From the NCBI GenBank assembly GCA_002394965.1, contig DGVL01000114.1:1-28531 (forward strand): a stretch of DNA of 28,531 bases. Reading direction: 5' to 3'. A program made the translations under genes and the position numbers. This document shows, piece by piece, positions 15,860-23,236 of the stretch. This DNA comes from Lachnospira sp. UBA4285 (GTDB lineage Bacteria; Bacillota; Clostridia; Lachnospirales; Lachnospiraceae). The notes under the pieces were generated by a model. The model ran no database searches. It was not told the origin of the DNA and was given only the letters and a program-made list of their open reading frames with translations. Position 1 is the first letter of the stretch. Every line of letters starts with the position of its first letter.

Positions 15860-16072
15860 TCACGGGACAGGATCATATCCTCCCTTGTGCAGGGGATTAC
15901 ATCGTAGAATTCTTTTAAATGCCATAAAACCGCCCTTCAGCGCCCCATACCGGTTGATTGCCTGAATGGCATACACGGAACACGAAGGAATGTAGCGGCA
16001 CGTCGGTCCGCCTTTATAGGGTGATATCGCCTTCTGATAGAACCGGATCAGCCCGATCAGAACCTTTTTCAT
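15860..16072 (-). CDS. yidD: membrane protein insertion efficiency factor YidD
   Basis: 70 residues with the family pattern IRFYQKAISPYKGG, TCRYIPSCSVYAIQAINRYG and RCNPLHKGGYDPVP, including the conserved cysteines. It is a peripheral membrane factor that helps YidC. The start at 16072 fits the family N-terminus (MKKVLIGLI) and makes the gene overlap the 3' end of rnpA by 59 bases in another frame. Confidence 0.95.
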   Translation of the reverse strand: MKKVLIGLIRFYQKAISPYKGGPTCRYIPSCSVYAIQAINRYGALKGGFMAFKRILRCNPLHKGGYDPVP

Positions 16073-16415
16073 TATCTTGCAGTCTTCCTGCTTCTCCCAG
16101 AAGCGTAACCATGGCATCTTCTGTCTCTTTTATACCTTTGTTTCTCAGACCCATTCTGGCGATAAAAATATAATCGCAGTTTTTCTGAACACTGTCCGCA
16201 TTGAGCCGGAATGCCTCGCGGATCAGTCTGGCGAGTCTGTGCCGGACGATACTGTTCCCGACCTTCTTACTGACGGATACCCCGAGTCGAATCGTATCCG
16301 CGTGATTTTCAGCTGTATAGAGTACAAGATACCGGTTTGACCGGCTGTTGTGCTCCCGGTAGACTTTTTGAAAATCCTGGTTCTTCCGTAGTGTTTCAAA
16401 ATTTCTGTATTTCAT
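16014..16415 (-). CDS. rnpA: ribonuclease P protein component
   Basis: The protein subunit that works with the RNase P RNA to trim tRNA 5' leaders. 133 residues. The central signature GVSVSKKVGNSIVRHRLARLIREAFR is complete in layout; it has RHR where the classical family motif is RNR (quoted in part as GNSIVRHRLARLIRE). About 25 acidic C-terminal residues beyond the family core lie in the overlap with yidD. The ATG is preceded by AGGCCGGGA. The rpmH terminator lies between rpmH and this gene, so rnpA may depend on readthrough or a promoter I could not see. Confidence 0.95.
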   Translation of the reverse strand: MKYRNFETLRKNQDFQKVYREHNSRSNRYLVLYTAENHADTIRLGVSVSKKVGNSIVRHRLARLIREAFRLNADSVQKNCDYIFIARMGLRNKGIKETEDAMVTLLGEAGRLQDNEKGSDRADPVLSEGDITL

Positions 16416-16486
16416 ATTTCCCGGCCTGTTACAGTTTGCCGTCCTTCAGGATGTTAAGCTGAAAACGGCTGGTGTTTCTGATATAG

Positions 16487-16517
16487 AAAAAAAGATGCCG
16501 ATCAAACAACCGGCATC
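16487..16517 (-). terminator. Rho-independent terminator after rpmH
   Basis: Stem GATGCCG/CGGCATC (16494-16500 with 16511-16517), with seven consecutive Ts on the minus strand. It starts 40 bases after the rpmH stop and about 70 bases before the rnpA start, so it probably tunes the ratio of L34 to RnpA. Confidence 0.85.
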
Positions 16518-16556
16518 TGTAATACTTCTGTCTTTCGAAAAGACCTGCCGCCTGTC

Positions 16557-16691
16557 TCAGGCTGAAAGCTGCTTTCTTCCCTTTGCTCTTCTTGCAGCAA
16601 GAACTTTTCTGCCGCCCTTTGTGCTCATTCTGGAACGAAAACCGTGAACCTTGGCTCTCTGTCTCTTCTTCGGCTGAAATGTCATCTTCAT
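16557..16691 (-). CDS. rpmH: 50S ribosomal protein L34
   Basis: 44 residues, very basic, with the family sequence MTFQPKKRQRAKVHGFRSRM and GGRKVLAARRAKGRKQLSA. GGAGGTGAG seven bases upstream supports the start; the family methionine is two codons further in, so the mature protein may begin MKMT or MT. It is the first gene of the leftward cluster from the origin. Confidence 0.97.
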   Translation of the reverse strand: MKMTFQPKKRQRAKVHGFRSRMSTKGGRKVLAARRAKGRKQLSA

Positions 16692-16765
16692 AACGCAACT
16701 CACCTCCATCTTGTTCAAAATCGTGGCGGGATATTTCACAGTAAATTGAAAAAACACCATTTGTC

Positions 16766-16795
16766 ATTATAAGAATATCGGGTCTTGCCTGTCAA
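16766..16795 (-). promoter_or_regulatory. sigma-A promoter of rpmH
   Basis: On the minus strand: consensus TTGACA, an 18-base spacer, consensus TATAAT. The start is about 75 bases upstream of the rpmH ATG. Confidence 0.85.
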
Positions 16796-16827
16796 TCCTT
16801 TTTTTATTTTTCCCGCACCTTTTCCAG

Positions 16828-16861
16828 TTTTCCACATTTGATGTGTAAAAAACGTGGAAAA
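16828..16861. promoter_or_regulatory. DnaA-box triad 1
   Basis: Three 9-mers: TTTTCCACA forward (16828), TTTTACACA reverse (16842-16850), TTTTCCACG reverse (16853-16861). Start-to-start spacings are 14 and 11. Confidence 0.75.
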
Positions 16862-16897
16862 TGCCGAAAAACCGGCTGTTCTGGCGGTGAACAAATG

Positions 16898-16929
16898 TTT
16901 TCCACATTTTGTGTATAACTTGTGGAAAA
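16898..16929. promoter_or_regulatory. DnaA-box triad 2
   Basis: Three 9-mers in the same order and orientation as triad 1: TTTTCCACA forward (16898), TTATACACA reverse (16910-16918, the closest to the TTATNCACA consensus), TTTTCCACA reverse (16921-16929). Spacings are 12 and 11. Confidence 0.8.
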
Positions 16930-16962
16930 CTGGTTCATATCCCGGGGGATAGACGGTGCATT

Positions 16963-17029
16963 ACGGCGCAAATGCACTCCAGGACAAGTCCGGCGCGGAA
17001 GAGCCGGCTGGTGCAAAACTGTGCGCCGT
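16963..17029. repeat. nested inverted repeat upstream of the dnaA promoter
   Basis: Three paired segments nested in 67 bases: ACGGCGCA/TGCGCCGT (16963-16970 with 17022-17029), TGCAC/GTGCA (16973-16977 with 17011-17015), CCGGC/GCCGG (16990-16994 with 17003-17007). It is GC-rich, in contrast to the surrounding box clusters. Confidence 0.5.
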
Positions 17030-17054
17030 CTGTGCACAGACAGGCCTCTCTGCA

Positions 17055-17083
17055 TTGTAATCCGGCCCTTTTTGGTATATTAT
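17055..17083 (+). promoter_or_regulatory. predicted dnaA promoter
   Basis: TTGTAA, a 17-base spacer, then TATTAT; an overlapping TATATT is also possible. The start point near 17090 is about 30 bases before dnaA. The DnaA boxes 125-260 bases upstream could provide autoregulation. Confidence 0.55.
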
Positions 17084-17121
17084 AAGTAAGACTATGTTTT
17101 TACCTTCAGGGCAGGAATCAT

Positions 17122-18468
17122 GTGAATATGGACGAATTAAAAGCAAAATGGAACGACATTCTCGAGGCATTCCGACAGGATTTTGAAATACAGAATGTCT
17201 CTTTCTCAACCTGGATCAAACCGCTGAAGCTGTACTCCCTCGAGGGAAATACAGTTATTCTCGTCAGCGACGAAGATCCCCAGGTCATCGACTATATACG
17301 AAGAAAATACAAAAAGCCCCTGAAGGTAGCAATCTCTGAGGTTATGGGCCGGGAATATGACCTGGAGATCACTTCGGTGAAAGAGATAAAAAGCGCCAGG
17401 ACCAATTCGACGGAGGAACAGACCCGGATCTCCAAGGCTGCCAGTGACATGTCACTGAATCCGAACTATACGTTCAGCAACTTCATCGTCGGAACAAACA
17501 ACAATCTGGCTCATGCAGCATCTCTGGCCGTGGCCGAGACGCCAGGCGAAGTATACAATCCGCTTTTCATCTACGGAGGCGTGGGACTTGGCAAGACTCA
17601 TCTGATGCAGGCGATTGCGCACTTTATTCTGGAACACCGGCCGGAACTGAAGGTTCTGTACGTGACCAGTGAGACCTTTACCAATGAGCTGATCGATTCC
17701 GTAAAGAACGGACGCAATTTCCAGTTCCGAGCGAAATATCGGAATATCGACGTTCTCCTGATCGATGATATTCAGTTTATTATAGGAAAGGAAGCAACTC
17801 AGGAAGAATTCTTCCATACCTTTAACGATCTGTATCAGAACAACAAGCAGATTGTCATCACATCCGATAAGCCGCCCAAGGAGATGGAAACGCTCACGGA
17901 GCGTCTGCGGACAAGATTCGAGATGGGACTGCCGGTTGACATTCAGATTCCGACTTACGAGACCAAGATGGCCATTCTTAATAAGAAGTGCGACATGAAA
18001 GGACTCGACATTCCGGCGGATGTGAAGGACTTCATTGCGACACACATTAAGTCCAACATCCGGGAACTGGAAGGATCCCTGACCAAGCTTTCCTTTTACT
18101 CGAACCTGACGCACGAAAAGATCACACTTCCTGTGGCGCAGGAGGCCCTGAAGGACCTCATCTCTCCGGAGAGCAGCCGCGAGATCACGCCGGATCTGAT
18201 CGTCAAAATCGTCGCAGATCATTTCAACCTCACGCCGGATGCTATCCTGTCTCAGAGCCGCAATGCAGAGCTCAACTATGCGCGCCAGATTGTCATGTAC
18301 CTCTGCCGGCAGATGACGACCGCCACACAGAAGCAGATCGGAGATCTGCTGGGGCGCGATCACTCGACGATAAAACACGGGGTAGACAAGATTGCAAAGG
18401 ACATCCTGACCGACAGTTCCACACGCGATACCGTGAATGTCCTCATCAAGAAGATAGATCCTTCCTGA
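17122..18468 (+). CDS. dnaA: chromosomal replication initiator protein DnaA
   Basis: Binds DnaA boxes, opens oriC and loads the helicase. 448 residues: the N-terminal interaction domain with SFSTWIKPL, the AAA+ core beginning NPNYTFSNFIVG with Walker A GGVGLGKTH (about residue 152) and Walker B VLLIDDIQFI, and the DNA-binding domain IV with the signature RDHSTIKHGVDKI near the C-terminus. The start is GTG at 17122 with AGGAA at about five bases; an in-frame ATG two codons later is an equally possible start. Confidence 0.98.
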   Translation: MNMDELKAKWNDILEAFRQDFEIQNVSFSTWIKPLKLYSLEGNTVILVSDEDPQVIDYIRRKYKKPLKVAISEVMGREYDLEITSVKEIKSARTNSTEEQTRISKAASDMSLNPNYTFSNFIVGTNNNLAHAASLAVAETPGEVYNPLFIYGGVGLGKTHLMQAIAHFILEHRPELKVLYVTSETFTNELIDSVKNGRNFQFRAKYRNIDVLLIDDIQFIIGKEATQEEFFHTFNDLYQNNKQIVITSDKPPKEMETLTERLRTRFEMGLPVDIQIPTYETKMAILNKKCDMKGLDIPADVKDFIATHIKSNIRELEGSLTKLSFYSNLTHEKITLPVAQEALKDLISPESSREITPDLIVKIVADHFNLTPDAILSQSRNAELNYARQIVMYLCRQMTTATQKQIGDLLGRDHSTIKHGVDKIAKDILTDSSTRDTVNVLIKKIDPS

Positions 18469-18851
18469 TTTCCAAGAGTTTTCCACATCAATGTGGAAAA
18501 CCTTTTAAAAACTTTTCCCTCTTCCGCAGGATTTTGTGAAGCGCTGTACAAAAGAATGCGCAAATACCCTGGAATCTCAGCGGATTGTCCGTGCACACCG
18601 GTTGAAAGGCGTGCATGGCGCAAAGAAGCTTAGGGAAAAGACCAGCGGAAATTCCGGGAGTTTTCAAAAGAATTCCCGGTGCAATCCGCTGCCGATCCGT
18701 TTTGTTTTACACATCCGGAACCGCACAAACAGCGGGCCTGGTGGTATTTTTCAGCTTTTGCGCGGCCCCTACGGCTACGACGGCGGAAAAATATATATAC
18801 ATACATACAGCCGGCCACACCAGACTGAAAGTGGAAAGGAGTTTTCACAAC
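18469..18851. other. dnaA-dnaN intergenic region, second origin segment
   Basis: 383 bases without a gene. It holds a facing pair of perfect TTTTCCACA boxes just after dnaA, one TTTTACACA at 18705-18713 (+), a two-part hairpin (CAGCGGA/TCCGCTG, 18643-18649 with 18685-18691, enclosing CCGGGA/TCCCGG, 18654-18659 with 18674-18679), and an AT-only tract at 18787-18799. I see no clear dnaN promoter. In B. subtilis the unwinding element is in the equivalent gap. Confidence 0.65.
18478..18501. promoter_or_regulatory. facing pair of DnaA boxes after dnaA
   Basis: TTTTCCACA forward (18479-18487) and its exact inverse (18492-18500) form a near-perfect inverted repeat. The palindrome followed by CTTTTAAAAAC could also help end dnaA transcription. 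Confidence 0.75.
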
Positions 18852-19955
18852 ATGAAACTGTCATTCAGCAAACAGGATCTTTTAAAGGGAATCAACACCG
18901 TCGCAAGGGCGGTCCCAACACACACGACTATGCCTGTTCTTGAATGTATTCTCATAGACGCCAGAACCAATCAGATCACTTTTACGGCAAATGACACCGA
19001 ACTTGGAATATCTACGGTCACAGATGGAACGATTGTTGAAAAAGGTACGGTTGCCATTAATGCGAGAATCTTCAGTGACATCGCAAAGAAACTGCCAGAT
19101 GATCTGATCTGCATCGAGACAGATGAACGCAATACGATGACCATCACCTGCGGTTCCGTTGTCTTTAATATTCCCGGACAGTCCGGTGAGGAATTTCCAT
19201 ATCTTCCGGCCATTGCAAAGGACAAGGCGGTCACACTCAGCCAGTTCCTGCTGAAGTCCCTGATTGAGCAGACAATCTTCTGCACTGCCCCTAATGACAA
19301 CAACAAAATGATGCAGGGGGAGCTTTTTGAGATCCGCAACGGCGTACTGCGTATCGCCGCGCTGGACGGGCACAGAATTGCACTTCGCACTGTGAAGCTT
19401 GACGGAACACCGGACGACGAAAAAGTGATTGTTCCGGGAAAGACACTGCAGGAAGTCGCAAGAATTCTGGGAAATGATACCGACAGCAAAGTTGAACTGT
19501 TCTTCACGAAGAATCATCTCATGTTCGCCTTTGACAGCACACTGGTTGTCACGCAGCTCATCGAAGGCGAATATTTCCGGATCCAGCAGATGATCAACTG
19601 CGACTACGAGACAAAGGTGACGGTAAGCAAGAATGACTTTGCCGGAGCCATCGACCGCTCGACTACGATGATCCGCGAGACGGAACACAAGCCGATTGCG
19701 CTGAAAATCGGAGAGGACGAGATGGAAGTTTCCGCCAACACGGAACTCGGCAGGATGAATGACAGGATCCCGGCAACGGTAGAAGGAGAGGAGCTCATGA
19801 TCGGATTTAATCCGAAATTCCTGCTGGATGCTCTGAAAGTTGTTCCGGACGAAATGGTGACAATGTATTTCTCCGGTTCCAAGCGTCCGCTATTCATCCG
19901 GGACGAAGAGAGCTCATATCTGTATCTGATCCTTCCGGTCAACATGGGAGTGTGA
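18852..19955 (+). CDS. dnaN: DNA polymerase III beta subunit (sliding clamp)
   Basis: A ring-shaped clamp that tethers the replicative polymerase. 367 residues, three repeated clamp folds, starting MKLSFSKQDLLKGINTVARAV and ending with the typical YLILPVNMGV-type C-terminus. The frame is open to 18615, but the AGGAG ten bases ahead of the ATG at 18852 and the family N-terminus fix the start. It is followed after one base by the S4 protein gene. Confidence 0.98.
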   Translation: MKLSFSKQDLLKGINTVARAVPTHTTMPVLECILIDARTNQITFTANDTELGISTVTDGTIVEKGTVAINARIFSDIAKKLPDDLICIETDERNTMTITCGSVVFNIPGQSGEEFPYLPAIAKDKAVTLSQFLLKSLIEQTIFCTAPNDNNKMMQGELFEIRNGVLRIAALDGHRIALRTVKLDGTPDDEKVIVPGKTLQEVARILGNDTDSKVELFFTKNHLMFAFDSTLVVTQLIEGEYFRIQQMINCDYETKVTVSKNDFAGAIDRSTTMIRETEHKPIALKIGEDEMEVSANTELGRMNDRIPATVEGEELMIGFNPKFLLDALKVVPDEMVTMYFSGSKRPLFIRDEESSYLYLILPVNMGV

Positions 19956-19956
19956 G

Positions 19957-20172
19957 ATGGATAGCGTTTCATTTACGGGTGATTTCATCAAACTTGGCCA
20001 GGCGCTTAAGCTGGCCGGAGTGGTCGGATCCGGCGTCGAGGCAAAGATCGTCATTCAGGGCGGAGATGTCACCGTGAACGGACAGACAGAGACGCGCCGG
20101 GGCAGAAAGCTGACCGGCGGAGAGAAAATAGGCTATATGGGTAAGACATTCACCGTGCAGAAGGAATCCTAA
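19957..20172 (+). CDS. rlbA: S4-domain RNA-binding protein (YaaA/RlbA family)
   Basis: 71 residues, almost entirely an S4-like fold: FIKLGQALKLAGVVGSGVEAK, then GGDVTVNGQTETRRGRKL. It is the small protein found between dnaN and recF in most Firmicutes; B. subtilis YaaA (RlbA) is linked to assembly of the large ribosomal subunit. Its start is one base after the dnaN stop, so it is translationally coupled. Confidence 0.93.
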   Translation: MDSVSFTGDFIKLGQALKLAGVVGSGVEAKIVIQGGDVTVNGQTETRRGRKLTGGEKIGYMGKTFTVQKES

Positions 20173-20174
20173 AG

Positions 20175-21284
20175 TTGATCATTGAGTCCGCAGAGCTGAA
20201 AGATTTCCGGAATTACGAATATCTGAAGATCGCCTTAAGTCCCTCTGTAAATATTTTTTATGGCGACAATGCCCAGGGAAAGACCAATATCCTGGAGGCT
20301 CTCTCGGTAGCAGCAACATCCCGGTCGCACCGCGGCGCGAAGGACAGGGAGATGATCCGGATCGGGCAGAGCGAGGCTCATATCAAACTGTTTCTTGACA
20401 AGCACGGTATGAGAAATCGCATTGACGTCCATCTGCGCTCAGGCAGCGCGAAGGGAATCGCTGTCAACGGAATACCGGTCCGGCGCATGAGTGAGATTTT
20501 CGGAATGCTCAATCTTGTGTTTTTCTCGCCGGAGGACCTTGACATCATACGGGAGGGCCCGGCGGTGCGGCGGCGCTTCATGGACATGGAGCTGAGTCAG
20601 ATCGACGGAATCTATCTGAATCAGCTGCTTCGCTATAACAAGGTCCTGCAGAACCGGAACAGAATTCTGAAAACTCTGTCCCTGGCGCCATCGAAAGCGG
20701 ATGAAGCTACGCTTTCGGTTCTGGATGAGCAGCTGGCGCTGTATGGTGAGACGGTGATTGCCGGCAGAAAGAAATTTATAAGCCGGATCAGTCCCATTGC
20801 CGGTAAGATTCACGCGGATATAACCGGCGGACAGGAGCATCTGCAGATTGTGTATCTTCCCGATTCCGATTCCGGTACATTCGCGGACCGGCTGGCTGCG
20901 GGGCATGAGAGAGATCTGCGGTTCGGGCAGACCGGAGAGGGACCACATCATGATGATCTCGGATTCCTGATCAATGAAAGGGATGTGAAGCATTTCGGTT
21001 CCCAGGGGCAGAAGCGCACGGCTGCGCTTAGTGTCAAACTGGCGGAGATTGAGCTGGTGAAGAGCGTCATCCATGACGATCCGGTTCTGCTGCTGGATGA
21101 TGTGCTCTCTGAGCTTGACCGGCGCCGGCAGGAGTATCTGCTTGCGAGTATCAGCCGGATTCAGACTATCATCACATGTACGGGCATTGATGAATTTGTC
21201 AGGAGTCACACTCTGCAGCCGGAAGACAGACAGACGAAGGTTTTTTACGTAGAAAAGGGAAAGGTCATACAAAATGGCAAGTGA
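20175..21284 (+). CDS. recF: DNA replication and repair protein RecF
   Basis: An SMC-like ATPase that helps load RecA at gapped DNA. 369 residues with Walker A GDNAQGKTN (30-38), the signature region and Walker B LLLDDVLSELD near residue 300. It uses a TTG start two bases after the S4 gene stop; the ribosome binding site (AAGGA) lies within that gene. The 3' end overlaps gyrB by 11 bases. Confidence 0.97.
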   Translation: MIIESAELKDFRNYEYLKIALSPSVNIFYGDNAQGKTNILEALSVAATSRSHRGAKDREMIRIGQSEAHIKLFLDKHGMRNRIDVHLRSGSAKGIAVNGIPVRRMSEIFGMLNLVFFSPEDLDIIREGPAVRRRFMDMELSQIDGIYLNQLLRYNKVLQNRNRILKTLSLAPSKADEATLSVLDEQLALYGETVIAGRKKFISRISPIAGKIHADITGGQEHLQIVYLPDSDSGTFADRLAAGHERDLRFGQTGEGPHHDDLGFLINERDVKHFGSQGQKRTAALSVKLAEIELVKSVIHDDPVLLLDDVLSELDRRRQEYLLASISRIQTIITCTGIDEFVRSHTLQPEDRQTKVFYVEKGKVIQNGK

Positions 21285-23208
21285 AGAGGCAGAAAAGAAT
21301 TACAGCGGCGATCAGATCCAGGTACTCGAGGGTCTGGAAGCTGTGAGAAAGCGGCCAGGCATGTATATCGGCACAACTTCTTCCCGCGGTCTTCATCATC
21401 TGGTCTACGAGATCGTTGATAATTCCGTGGACGAGGCACTTGCCGGATTCTGTAAAAATATCTCCGTCACGATCAATGAGGGCAATTCTGTCACGGTCAA
21501 AGATGACGGGCGCGGCATTCCGGTCGACATCAACCACAAGACCGGGAAGCGGGCAATTGAACTTGTATTTACAGTTCTGCACGCCGGAGGAAAATTTGGC
21601 GGCGGCGGATACAAGGTATCCGGCGGTCTTCACGGCGTCGGCGCGTCGGTTGTAAATGCGCTGTCCGTGTGGCTTGACGTGAAGGTAAGAAGAGAAGGGA
21701 CGATCTACGAGCAGCGCTACGAGAGGGGCCGGATATGCTACCCTCTGAAGGAAATCGGAACGTGCGAGATGAGCGACACCGGGTCGGAGATCACATTTCA
21801 GCCGGATCCGGAGATCTTCACGGAGACGACGCAGTTCGATTTTGACGTTCTCACCGCGCGTCTCAGGGAGATGGCATTCCTGACCAAGGGACTGACGATA
21901 CGCCTTGCCGACGATAGACCGGGACAGGAACAGGAGAAGGTGTTCCACTATGAGGGAGGCATCACGGAATTCGTCGAGTACCTGAACCGGAGCAAGACGC
22001 CGCTGTATCCGAAGGTGATTCACTGTGAAGGCCTTAAGGAAGGTGTATACGTTGATGTGGCATTCCAGCACAATGACGGGTACAACGAAATCGTCGACTG
22101 CTTTGTCAACAATGTCAATACGCCGGAAGGCGGCATGCATCTGACGGGCTTTCGAAATGCCCTGACCCGGACCTTCAACGACTACGCGAAGAAGAACAAG
22201 ATTATTAAAGACTCGGAGCAGCCGCTCTCCGGAGACGATATCCGGGAGGGGCTGACCGCCATCGTCTCTGTCAAGCTCGAGGATCCGCAGTTCGAGGGGC
22301 AGACCAAGCAGAAGCTCGGCAACACAATCGCCCGCACGGCGGTTGACTCTGTCGTGTCTTCCCAGCTCACGCTGTTTCTGGAGCAGAATCCGGACATCGC
22401 AAAGGCCATCTGCGACAAGTCGCTACTGGCCCAGCGCGCCAGAGAGGCTGCCCGCAAGGCAAGGGATCTGACCAGGCGGAAGACGGCGCTGGAGAACACC
22501 GCACTGCCGGGAAAGCTCGCTGACTGCTCAGATCCGGACCCGTCCCACTGTGAGATCTTTATCGTAGAGGGCGATTCCGCCGGCGGTTCTGCCAAGACCG
22601 CCCGTTCCCGCGCGACGCAGGCTATTCTGCCGCTTCGGGGCAAGATCCTGAATGTCGAGAAGGCGCGCCTGGATCATGTCCTTGAAAATGCTGAGATACG
22701 GGCCATGATCACGGCCTTCGGAACCGGGATCCATGACGACTTTGACATCAGCAAGCTGCGGTATAACCGCATCATCATCATGACCGATGCCGATGTGGAT
22801 GGAGCCCACATCGCAACGCTGCTTCTGACATTCCTTTACCGGTTCATGCCGGATCTGATCCGCCAGGGTCATGTGTTCCTGGCGAAACCGCCGCTCTACC
22901 GGATTGAGAAGAACAAAAAGATATGGTACGCCTACAGCGACGATGAGCTGAATCAGATCATGACGGACATCGGCCGCGACCAGAGCAACAAGGTTCAGCG
23001 CTACAAGGGACTCGGTGAGATGGATGCCGAACAGCTGTGGGAGACAACCATGGATCCGGATCACAGAATCCTGCTGCGCGTCAACATGGACGACGATGAT
23101 GAGGCCGATGTGGATGTCACCTTCTCCACGCTGATGGGCGACAAGGTCGAGCCGCGGCGGGAGTTCATCGAGCAGAATGCAAAATTTGTGAAGAATCTCG
23201 ACATTTGA
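21274..23208 (+). CDS. gyrB: DNA gyrase subunit B
   Basis: The ATPase subunit of gyrase. 644 residues, without the insertion found in the roughly 800-residue enterobacterial form. It has the GHKL ATP site (EIVDNSVDEAL, DDGRGIP, GGLHGVGASVVNALS), the TOPRIM EGDSAGGSAK, the metal-binding DADVDG, and the C-terminal RYKGLGEMD. The quinolone-pocket segment LPLRGKILNVEKA is of wild type. Its start lies within the end of recF. Confidence 0.98.
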   Translation: MASEEAEKNYSGDQIQVLEGLEAVRKRPGMYIGTTSSRGLHHLVYEIVDNSVDEALAGFCKNISVTINEGNSVTVKDDGRGIPVDINHKTGKRAIELVFTVLHAGGKFGGGGYKVSGGLHGVGASVVNALSVWLDVKVRREGTIYEQRYERGRICYPLKEIGTCEMSDTGSEITFQPDPEIFTETTQFDFDVLTARLREMAFLTKGLTIRLADDRPGQEQEKVFHYEGGITEFVEYLNRSKTPLYPKVIHCEGLKEGVYVDVAFQHNDGYNEIVDCFVNNVNTPEGGMHLTGFRNALTRTFNDYAKKNKIIKDSEQPLSGDDIREGLTAIVSVKLEDPQFEGQTKQKLGNTIARTAVDSVVSSQLTLFLEQNPDIAKAICDKSLLAQRAREAARKARDLTRRKTALENTALPGKLADCSDPDPSHCEIFIVEGDSAGGSAKTARSRATQAILPLRGKILNVEKARLDHVLENAEIRAMITAFGTGIHDDFDISKLRYNRIIIMTDADVDGAHIATLLLTFLYRFMPDLIRQGHVFLAKPPLYRIEKNKKIWYAYSDDELNQIMTDIGRDQSNKVQRYKGLGEMDAEQLWETTMDPDHRILLRVNMDDDDEADVDVTFSTLMGDKVEPRREFIEQNAKFVKNLDI

Positions 23209-23236
23209 CATTGGGTCTTAACGGCAGAGGGATCGG

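Larger units (their letters stand above)
16692..17121. other. oriC: candidate oriC, rpmH-dnaA intergenic region
   Basis: A 430-base gap with six DnaA-box-like 9-mers (two triads), the divergent rpmH and dnaA promoters, and a nested inverted repeat. Boxes of TTTTCCACA type are at 16828-16836 (+), 16898-16906 (+) and 16921-16929 (-). TTATACACA is at 16910-16918 (-), TTTTACACA at 16842-16850 (-), and TTTTCCACG at 16853-16861 (-). The nearby leftward and rightward gene polarity switch also marks the origin. I cannot place the unwinding element with confidence. Confidence 0.85.

Noticed and set aside
14697..15965. 422-codon open frame on the plus strand
   Set aside because: It is antisense to yidC and yidD, rich in His/Arg/Leu, and typical of a shadow frame.
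18787..18810. AT-rich tract as the origin unwinding element
   Set aside because: It is short and not adjacent to a box cluster; with no melting data I only note it as part of the dnaA-dnaN gap.
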